This document shows, piece after piece, positions 5,568-11,091 of a stretch of 11,091 bases of DNA. The DNA lies in contig JASHOI010000053.1 of NCBI GenBank assembly GCA_030041195.1, positions 1 through 11,091 on the forward strand, read 5' to 3'. Position 1 is the first letter of the stretch. The number at the start of each line of letters is the position of its first letter. A program made the translations under genes and the position numbers. The stretch comes from Streptosporangiaceae bacterium. Its GTDB lineage: Bacteria > Actinomycetota > Actinomycetes > Streptosporangiales > Streptosporangiaceae. Below the pieces are notes generated by a model. The model searched no databases, had not been told where the DNA came from, and was given only the letters and a program-made list of their open reading frames with translations.

Positions 5568-7624
5568 CCGCGGCGGATACCACGGCAGCCCCGGACGCGG
5601 CGGGCGGGACCAGCCCGACCGTGGCGGTCGAGCACCTGGACGTCACCTACCGGGTGCGCGGCCAGGACCGGCGGGCGCTGCGCGACGTGTCGTTCCTGAT
5701 CGGCGCCGGCGAGTCGTTCGGCCTGGTGGGCGAGTCCGGCTCCGGCAAGTCCACGGCGGCGCTGGCGCTGACCAGGTACCTGCCGCGCAACGGCCGGATC
5801 AGCGCGGGCACGATCCGGATCAACGGCACCGATCCGCTGGCGATGGGCCCGGCCGAGCTGCGCGACCTGCGGGCGCACACGGTGTCCATGGTCTACCAGG
5901 AGCCCGGGCGGGCGCTGAACCCGTCGATCAAGGTGGGCCGCCAGGTCGCCGAGGTATACGAGATCGCAGGCCTGGGCCGCGCCGACGCGCTCCAACGCGC
6001 CGAGGGCATGCTCGCCAAGGTGCAGATCGCCGACCCGGGCCGGGTGATGGAACGCTATCCGCACCAGCTCTCGGGCGGGATGGCGCAGCGCGTCGTGATT
6101 GCGATGGCGCTCGCCGCCGAGCCGTCGCTGCTGATCCTCGACGAGCCGACGACCGCGCTCGACGCGACCGTCGAGGCCGAGGTGCTCGACCTGGTGGCCG
6201 AGCTGCGCACCGAGTTCGCCACCTCGGTGCTGTTCATCAGCCACAACCTCGCGGTGATCGCCAAGATGTGCGACCGGGTCGGCGTCCTGTACGCCGGGGA
6301 GCTCATCGAGGAGGGCCCGGCCCGCGAGGTGTTCGACGAGCCCCGCCATCCGTACACGGTCGGCCTGCTGCGCTGCATCCCGCGGCGCGGCCAGCGCAAG
6401 GACCACGGGCGCCTGGACACGATTCCCGGCTTCCTGCCCGCGCCGGGCGACGAGCCGTCCGGCTGCATCTTCGCCCCGCGGTGCCCGATCGCCGAGGATC
6501 AGTGCCGGGCCGCCGCCCCGCCGGCCTTCCCCGTCGGCGACGGCCGCACGTCCCGGTGCTACCTGTACGAACAGACCGAGGACCTGCCCAGGAACACCCC
6601 GGTCAACGTGGATTTCCCCCCGGTACGCAACGCCGACGGCCCGGTCGTGCGACTGGAGCGGCTGTCGAAGACGTTCCGCTCAGGAGGCGAAGCCGTGCGG
6701 GCCCTTGTCGATGTGGACCTCGGCATGGAACTCGGCGAGACGCTGGGTCTGGTCGGAGAGTCCGGCAGCGGCAAGACGACCCTGGCCCGCGCGCTGCTCG
6801 GCCTGATCCCGCCGGACGAGGGCTCGATCATCGACCTTGACGGGCAGCCGCTGGCGGCCGACGCGCGGAAGCGCTCGCGTGAGCAGCTCAAGGCCTTGCA
6901 GATCGTGTTCCAGAACCCGGACTCGGCGCTCAACCGCCGCCACACGGTCCGCCGGCTGATCAGCCAGCCGCTGTCGCGGCTGGCCGGGCTGTCCGGGGCG
7001 CGGCTGCGCGAGCGCCTGACCGATCTGGTCAGGTCGGTCCGCATGGAAGACCGCCAGCTGTCGCTGCGGCCCAGCCAGCTGTCCGGCGGTCTGAAGCAGC
7101 GGGTGGCGATCGCCCGTGCCTTTGCCGGCGGGCCGCGCATCGTGGTCTGCGACGAGCCAACCTCGGCGCTGGACGTGTCGGTGCAGGCGGCGATCCTGAA
7201 CCTGCTGGTCGACCTGCAGGCAAAGGAGCAGGTCACTTACTTGTTCATCTCGCACGACCTGGGCCTGGTGCGGTACCTGTCCGACCGCATCGCGGTGCTG
7301 TACCTCGGCAAGATCATGGAGGTCGGCCCGGCCGAGACCGTGTTCGCCGGGCCGCATCACCCGTACACCGAGGCGCTGCTCTCGGCGGTGCCGAGCCTCG
7401 ACGGGCAGCGGCCGGAGCGGATCCGGCTGCACGGCGAGATCCCGTCGGCGGCGAACCCGCCGTCCGGCTGCGTGTTCCACACGCGCTGCCCGCGCAGGCT
7501 GCCCACCGGCGAGTGCGAATCGGCCGAGCCGCCGCTCCGCGAGGTCGCGCCCGGTCACCTGATGAGCTGTCACATTCCCATCGATCAGCTAACGGTCTTG
7601 CAGCGAACCGGTCAGGCGCCGTGA
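5564..7624 (+). CDS. Fused two-domain ABC transporter ATPase, DppD-DppF type
   Basis: The cytoplasmic ATP-hydrolysing subunit, 686 residues, combining in one chain what is often two proteins. Domain 1 has Walker A GESGSGKST at 56-64, Q-loop Gln112, signature LSGGM at 169-173, Walker B ILDEP at 191-195 and H-loop His227. Domain 2 has Walker A GESGSGKTT at 398-406, Gln450, LSGG at 506-509, Walker B VVCDEP at 527-532 and His564. Both sites look competent. Each domain ends with the oligopeptide-transporter C-terminal extension and four cysteines (Cys301, 307, 314, 332 and Cys636, 642, 651, 669), like those that bind an iron-sulphur cluster in DppD/DppF-type proteins. The GTG start overlaps the permease stop (GTGA). 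Peptide, opine, glutathione and nickel importers all use this form. Confidence 0.95.
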   Translation: MTAADTTAAPDAAGGTSPTVAVEHLDVTYRVRGQDRRALRDVSFLIGAGESFGLVGESGSGKSTAALALTRYLPRNGRISAGTIRINGTDPLAMGPAELRDLRAHTVSMVYQEPGRALNPSIKVGRQVAEVYEIAGLGRADALQRAEGMLAKVQIADPGRVMERYPHQLSGGMAQRVVIAMALAAEPSLLILDEPTTALDATVEAEVLDLVAELRTEFATSVLFISHNLAVIAKMCDRVGVLYAGELIEEGPAREVFDEPRHPYTVGLLRCIPRRGQRKDHGRLDTIPGFLPAPGDEPSGCIFAPRCPIAEDQCRAAAPPAFPVGDGRTSRCYLYEQTEDLPRNTPVNVDFPPVRNADGPVVRLERLSKTFRSGGEAVRALVDVDLGMELGETLGLVGESGSGKTTLARALLGLIPPDEGSIIDLDGQPLAADARKRSREQLKALQIVFQNPDSALNRRHTVRRLISQPLSRLAGLSGARLRERLTDLVRSVRMEDRQLSLRPSQLSGGLKQRVAIARAFAGGPRIVVCDEPTSALDVSVQAAILNLLVDLQAKEQVTYLFISHDLGLVRYLSDRIAVLYLGKIMEVGPAETVFAGPHHPYTEALLSAVPSLDGQRPERIRLHGEIPSAANPPSGCVFHTRCPRRLPTGECESAEPPLREVAPGHLMSCHIPIDQLTVLQRTGQAP

Positions 7625-7650
7625 CAAGCACCCGATCGGGAACGTAGGTT
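7621..7650 (+). promoter_or_regulatory. Predicted internal promoter of the binding-protein gene
   Basis: GTGACA (7621-7626, five of six matches to TTGACA) and TAGGTT (7645-7650) are 18 bases apart. The -35 overlaps the ATPase stop codon. Initiation would be near 7657, some 50 bases before the GTG at 7708. A separate promoter fits the usual need for more binding protein than membrane subunits. The -10 and following bases resemble those of the divergent promoter (TAGGYTTT). Confidence 0.45.
7631..7640. repeat. Perfect 10-base palindrome in the binding-protein promoter
   Basis: CCCGATCGGG is its own reverse complement and lies between the predicted -35 and -10, a common repressor position. There is no loop, so it would act as a protein site in DNA rather than as an RNA hairpin. 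At this GC content a 10-base palindrome is not rare, so the evidence is weak. Confidence 0.3.
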
Positions 7651-7662
7651 TTTGCATCCAGA

Positions 7663-7690
7663 CACCGGACCTGCGCTTGCATGCCCGGTG
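7663..7690 (+). other. Short leader hairpin before the binding-protein gene
   Basis: CACCGG (7663-7668) and CCGGTG (7685-7690) can pair, enclosing a 16-base loop that contains the self-complementary GCATGC. The ribosome site follows five bases later. It could stabilise the binding-protein mRNA or affect initiation. It has no run of T and is not a terminator. The stem is only six pairs. Confidence 0.3.
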
Positions 7691-7694
7691 AGTT

Positions 7695-7701
7695 AGGGAG
7701 G
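7695..7701 (+). promoter_or_regulatory. Ribosome binding site deciding the binding-protein start
   Basis: AGGGAGG is six bases before GTG at 7708, an almost ideal Shine-Dalgarno and spacing. It lies downstream of the in-frame ATG at 7681, which therefore cannot be the main start. Confidence 0.8.
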
Positions 7702-7707
7702 TCCCCC

Positions 7708-9396
7708 GTGAACGCAGATAACCGCCGCCTCAGCCGGCTGAGAGAAGGCCAGGGCGACATCGCGAACCACGTCATCGACGAGTTCGCCGCAGGGAAGATC
7801 TCGCGCCGGGACTTCATCCGGCGCGGCACGGTCGTCGGGATCTCGCTGCCGCTGCTCGGCGCGATCGTCTCGGCGTGCGGGAGCACGAGCACGTCGTCCA
7901 CGCCCAGCTCCACTGGCAAGGCCGGGGCGACGATCCGGGTCGGGATCATCGTGCCGACCGCGGCGATCAACCCGCTGACCGTGGCCGACCAGGGCGGCCT
8001 GGACATGCTGGCCCAGACCGGCGAGTACCTGACCCTGTCCACCCAGACCCTGTCGCTGAAGCCGGTGCTCGCCACGAGCTGGTCGTCGAACGCGGCCGGG
8101 GACGTGTGGACGTTCAAGATCCGCCAGGGGGTCAAGTTCCACGACGGCAAGGCGCTCACCGCCGACGACGTCGTGTACACCTACCAGCTCCAGACCGACC
8201 CGAAGAACACGTCGAACGCGCTGTCCAACTTCGGCGGCGTGCTCCAGCCGTCCGGGGTGGTCAAGGTCGACGACTACACCGTCGCCTTCCACCTCGAGGC
8301 GGCGAACGGTAACTTCCCGTACCTGACCTCGTCCGACAACTACAACATGATCATCATCCCGAACGGCTACAACCCCGCCGACTGGCAGAGCTCGTTCATC
8401 GGCACCGGGCCGTTCGTGCTGAAGAGCTACACGGCCAAGGTCGGGGCCACGTTCACCCGCAACGAGCAGTACTGGGGCACCAAGGCGCTGCCGGCCGAGA
8501 CCCAGTTCACGTTCTACGCCGACCAGACCCCGGAGATCCTCGCGCTGTCCAGCGGGACGATCGACGTCCTGGGGCAGTTCGCGGTGACCGGCGGCGAGCA
8601 GCTGCTCGCGTCGGGCGCCCCGTACAACATCATCAAGCTGCGCTCCAGCGCGCACCGCGAGCTGTCCATGCGCTGCGACCAGGCGCCGTTCACCGACCCG
8701 AGGGTGCGCCAGGCGATCGCGCTCACGCTCGACCGGCCAGCGATCATCTCGGCGCTGTTCAAGGGCGACGCCGACCTGGGCAACGACAGCCCGTTCGCGC
8801 CGGTCTTCGCCTCGACGAACACGAGCGTCCCGCAGCGGGTGCAGAACATCGCCAAGGCGAAGTCGCTGCTGTCGGCGGCCGGCCACCCGAACGGGTTCAG
8901 CACGCACCTCACGACCGAGCAGCTGCTGGAGATCCCGTCCTACGCGCAGATCGTGGCGCAGTCGGCGAAGCAGATCGGGGTGACCATCGGGCTGACGGTG
9001 GAGAGCTCGGCCGCCTACTACGGCAACGCCACCTTCGGCAACTCCGACTGGCTCGACGCCACGATGAGCCTGGTCGACTACGGGCACCGCAGCGTGCCGA
9101 ACGTGTTCCTCGGCGCGCCGCTCGAGACGTACAACGCGAAGACCGGGACGGGGTCGTGGAACGCGGCGCACTTCAACGACCCGACGTACAACAGCCTGGT
9201 CGCCCAGTACGTCGCCACCGTCGACCTGTCCAGCCAGCGCACGATCGCCGGGAAGATCGAGACCCTGCTGCTGGACCAGACGCCGATCATCTACGCGTAC
9301 TTCTACAACTACCTGACCGCGACCGCGAAGAACGTGAGCGGCGCCTACCCGACCGCGATCGGGCACATCTTCCTGTACAACACGACCAAGAGCTGA
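7708..9396 (+). CDS. ABC transporter substrate-binding lipoprotein, family 5 (DppA/OppA type)
   Basis: The extracytoplasmic receptor of the importer, 562 residues. The N-terminus has a cytoplasmic lead (1-31), a twin-arginine motif SRRDFIRR with Arg33-Arg34, a hydrophobic stretch to about residue 54, and a lipobox ending in Cys57 (VSAC). It is therefore probably exported folded by Tat and anchored by lipid. A Ser/Thr linker follows. Family 5 features come next: a WTFKIRQGVKFHDG block (near 132-145), LTADDVVYTY (near 148-157), GTGPFVLKSY and TDPRVRQAIALTLDR. Family 5 proteins bind peptides, opines, nickel complexes, glutathione or sugars, and sequence reading does not settle which. GTG at 7708 is chosen for its strong ribosome site. 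The gene follows the ATPase by 83 bases that hold a candidate promoter. Confidence 0.95.
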   Translation: MNADNRRLSRLREGQGDIANHVIDEFAAGKISRRDFIRRGTVVGISLPLLGAIVSACGSTSTSSTPSSTGKAGATIRVGIIVPTAAINPLTVADQGGLDMLAQTGEYLTLSTQTLSLKPVLATSWSSNAAGDVWTFKIRQGVKFHDGKALTADDVVYTYQLQTDPKNTSNALSNFGGVLQPSGVVKVDDYTVAFHLEAANGNFPYLTSSDNYNMIIIPNGYNPADWQSSFIGTGPFVLKSYTAKVGATFTRNEQYWGTKALPAETQFTFYADQTPEILALSSGTIDVLGQFAVTGGEQLLASGAPYNIIKLRSSAHRELSMRCDQAPFTDPRVRQAIALTLDRPAIISALFKGDADLGNDSPFAPVFASTNTSVPQRVQNIAKAKSLLSAAGHPNGFSTHLTTEQLLEIPSYAQIVAQSAKQIGVTIGLTVESSAAYYGNATFGNSDWLDATMSLVDYGHRSVPNVFLGAPLETYNAKTGTGSWNAAHFNDPTYNSLVAQYVATVDLSSQRTIAGKIETLLLDQTPIIYAYFYNYLTATAKNVSGAYPTAIGHIFLYNTTKS

Positions 9397-9412
9397 GCGG
9401 CGCAGGGCCGCC

Positions 9413-10441
9413 GTGGACCAGCCGGGCACCGGTACCAACCTGTGGATCCGGTTCCTGTCCGGTCCCGACATCGACGCGCTCGGCCTGACCGGGGCCGAGA
9501 TCGTCGATGCCGTGCAGGACGCGGTGCTCGCCCACGGCGAGGGCCGCGTCGTGTTCGAGCCACGGGTGCACCTCGTTCCCGGCGGCGGGGTCGCCGGGCA
9601 CTTCAACGTGCTCCGCGGGCACCTGCCGGGGCTCGGGGCGGGCGGCCTGTCCGGGGTCAAGGTCGTCGGCGACTTCGTGGACAACTACGCCCGCGGGCTG
9701 CCCAGCGAGCTCGGGCTGCTGACGCTCTACGACCCCGGCACCGGGATCCCGCTGTCGATCATGGATGCCACGCTGATCACCGCGTGCCGGACCGGCGCGA
9801 TGACCGCGGTGGGCGCCAGGTACCTGGCCCGGCCGGACGCGCGGGTGCTCGGCCACGTCGGCGCGCGGGGCACCGCGTTCTGGAACGTGGTGCTGCTCGA
9901 CGAGATGTTCGAGCTCGATGAGATCCGGGTGACCAGCCGCCGGCCGGAGTCGCGCGAGGCGTTCGCGCGGCAGCTGGCCGGCGTCACCGGCACGCCGGTG
10001 CGGGTCACCGCCACCGCCGACGAGGCGTTCGACGGCGCCGACATCCTCGTCGAGGCCTCCCGGCTGACCGAGCCGGAGCCGCTGCTGCGCACCGGCGCGG
10101 TCAAGCCCGGCGCGTTCGTCGTCCCCTACGGCACGGTCAGCGCCGTCGAGCTTGACCTGCTCGACGTCATGGACAAGGTCGTCGTCGACGACTGGCGGGA
10201 GGCGCGATCCGGGCGGTTCGGCGCGTTGCGGCCGCATGTGGACAGCGGCCGGCTGTCGCCGGAGTCCCTGCACGCCGAGCTCGGCCAGATCGTGGCGGGC
10301 CAGCGCCCGGGCCGGGAGCGTCCCGGCGAGCGGATCCTGCTCTGGCACCGCGGCCTGTCGATCCTGGACATCGCGGTCGGCGCGCTGATCCTGCGCCGGG
10401 CCGAGCAGGCGGGTGCCGGCACGATGCTGCGCTACCGGTGA
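9413..10441 (+). CDS. Ornithine cyclodeaminase/mu-crystallin family protein
   Basis: A 342-residue member of the family that includes ornithine cyclodeaminase, ketimine and pyrroline-2-carboxylate reductases, alanine dehydrogenase of archaea, and diaminopropionate/opine-type synthases. The substrate lysine is Lys83 in GVKVVG. The carboxylate-binding arginine is Arg126 in TACRTGA. The acidic residue of the ELD motif is Asp248, and the C-terminal helix GLSILDIAVGALI is at 314-326. The Rossmann glycine loop is unusual: GHVGARGTA at 147-155, against the common GxxGxGxQA pattern. NAD(P) binding is likely but the variant deserves attention. It starts at GTG 9413, 16 bases after the binding-protein stop, with a modest AGGG ribosome site, and its stop overlaps the next start. 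In this cluster it probably reduces or deaminates an imino/amino acid derived from the imported compound. The substrate is unknown. Confidence 0.9.
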   Translation: MDQPGTGTNLWIRFLSGPDIDALGLTGAEIVDAVQDAVLAHGEGRVVFEPRVHLVPGGGVAGHFNVLRGHLPGLGAGGLSGVKVVGDFVDNYARGLPSELGLLTLYDPGTGIPLSIMDATLITACRTGAMTAVGARYLARPDARVLGHVGARGTAFWNVVLLDEMFELDEIRVTSRRPESREAFARQLAGVTGTPVRVTATADEAFDGADILVEASRLTEPEPLLRTGAVKPGAFVVPYGTVSAVELDLLDVMDKVVVDDWREARSGRFGALRPHVDSGRLSPESLHAELGQIVAGQRPGRERPGERILLWHRGLSILDIAVGALILRRAEQAGAGTMLRYR

Positions 10442-11091
10442 TCATGACGCCGATCCTGATCACCGCGCCCGGCGACCTGGATCCCGGCCGGATCCGCCAG
10501 ATCGCCGCCGGGCAGCGCGTCGAGCTCGCGGCCGCGCTGCTCGGGGACGTTGACCGGCAGTGCCGGGCGGCACGTGAGGCGCTGCACGGCGGCGACCCGG
10601 TGTACGGCGTGAACACCGGCATGGGCGCGCTGGCCGGCATCCGCCTCACCGGCCCCGAGCAGCTCGCGCACCAGCACAACCTGCTGCTGGCCCGGGCCAC
10701 CGGGGGCCCGCCGTGGCTGGAAGCCGCCGACGCGCGGGCGCTGATCGCGGTCCGGCTGCGCACGTTCCTTTCCGGCGACTCCGGCGTGTCCGCCGCGCTG
10801 TGCCGGGAGCTCGTTGCGCTGCTCGAGTCCGGCGTCGTCCCGGCCGTCCCCCGGACCGGAGTGGGCAGCGCGGGCGAGATCATACCCCTCGCTCACGCGT
10901 TCGGGCCCCTCGTCGGGATCGGCCATGTGCTCGGGCGAACTGGCCCCCCCGTGCCTGCCGCTGAGGCGGGGCTCGGTGGGTACCGGCTGGGCCCGAGGGA
11001 GGGGCACGCGCTGCTCGCGGGGGTTCCCGGGACGACCGCGCTGTGCCTGATGCGGCTGGCCGAGGCCGGGGCGCTGGAGGCGGCGATGGAG
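10438..11091 (+). CDS. Histidine/phenylalanine ammonia-lyase-like protein with altered cofactor triad, cut by window edge
   Basis: The first 218 residues of a protein of the HAL/PAL (MIO-enzyme) family, whose members are about 500 residues. The catalytic-tyrosine block VYGVNTGMG is at 55-63 (Tyr56), followed by HQHNLLLA and the conserved helices. The block that normally reads GSVGASGDLAPLAH reads TGVGSAGEIIPLAH here (140-153). Thus Ala-Ser-Gly, which cyclises to the methylidene-imidazolone cofactor, is Ser144-Ala145-Gly146. The later LLNGT block reads LLAGV, so the active-site Asn becomes Ala194. There is no frameshift or stop, so this is not an ordinary decayed gene. The start is GTG 10438, overlapping the previous stop (GTGA); ATG 10444 is an alternative. 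It may be a lyase-fold protein with a different chemistry or a non-catalytic role. Confidence 0.85.
   Translation, partial: MIMTPILITAPGDLDPGRIRQIAAGQRVELAAALLGDVDRQCRAAREALHGGDPVYGVNTGMGALAGIRLTGPEQLAHQHNLLLARATGGPPWLEAADARALIAVRLRTFLSGDSGVSAALCRELVALLESGVVPAVPRTGVGSAGEIIPLAHAFGPLVGIGHVLGRTGPPVPAAEAGLGGYRLGPREGHALLAGVPGTTALCLMRLAEAGALEAAME

Noticed and set aside
7681..7707. ATG start for the binding protein
   Set aside because: A near-perfect Shine-Dalgarno lies between it and GTG 7708, so the downstream GTG is the start.
7625..7707. Rho-independent terminator between the ATPase and binding-protein genes
   Set aside because: The only hairpin has a six-pair stem and no T tract, and it is followed by a strong ribosome site.
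7693..9684. A 663-codon open frame on the minus strand opposite the binding protein
   Set aside because: It is antisense to a gene with clear family 5 features and is rich in Arg, Gly and Val repeats. This is the usual artefact of very GC-rich coding DNA with few stops in other frames.
9287..10348. A 353-codon minus-strand frame opposite the cyclodeaminase-like gene
   Set aside because: No motif and biased composition; it is a shadow of the plus-strand gene, whose catalytic residues are in place.
10858..10880. A frameshift or pseudogene as the reason for the altered lyase triad
   Set aside because: The frame is continuous through the block to the window end, with family motifs kept on both sides. 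SAG results from clean codons (AGC GCG GGC), not a shifted frame.
1..11091. tRNA/rRNA genes, insertion sequences, CRISPR arrays or prophage genes
   Set aside because: No cloverleaf, conserved rRNA stretch, terminal inverted repeat with a transposase, or regularly spaced repeat was found. All long stretches are explained by the listed metabolic and transport genes.

Overview
The window is very GC-rich, uses many GTG starts, has TAnnnT-type -10 boxes and encodes a Tat-type lipoprotein. This points to a high-GC actinobacterium, probably a soil actinomycete; the genus cannot be read from the sequence. No RNA gene, transposase, CRISPR array or phage gene was seen. Coding density is near total, and no gene-free stretch exceeds about 155 bases.

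Layout: two arms diverge from one control region at about 3552-3705. The leftward arm (minus strand) is a tight four-gene catabolic operon. In order of transcription it encodes a formaldehyde-activating-enzyme (Fae) homologue, an enolase-superfamily (mandelate racemase/muconate lactonizing) enzyme, a 3-hydroxyisobutyrate-dehydrogenase-like oxidoreductase, and an iron-type alcohol dehydrogenase cut by the left edge. All three junctions are 4-base stop/start overlaps.

The rightward arm (plus strand) encodes a complete peptide/opine/nickel-type ABC importer: two permeases, a fused two-domain ATPase and a Tat lipoprotein that binds the substrate. It is followed by an ornithine cyclodeaminase/mu-crystallin-like protein and a histidine/phenylalanine ammonia-lyase-like protein cut by the right edge. 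Most of these junctions are also 4-base overlaps. The binding-protein gene appears to have its own promoter, whose -10 and leader resemble those of the divergent promoter.

Working model (inference): the importer brings in a small amino-acid-derived, opine-like or hydroxy-acid compound. The rightward enzymes act on its amino/imino part and the leftward enzymes on a hydroxy-acid or alcohol part. The Fae homologue would handle formaldehyde or another reactive carbonyl released on the way. I do not recognise this set as a described pathway.

The most unusual points are these: the ammonia-lyase-like protein has Ser-Ala-Gly where the cofactor-forming Ala-Ser-Gly should be; a Fae homologue heads an acid/alcohol catabolic operon; the enolase-superfamily enzyme has K-x-R instead of K-x-K; and an 11-base direct repeat brackets the predicted promoter between the arms.
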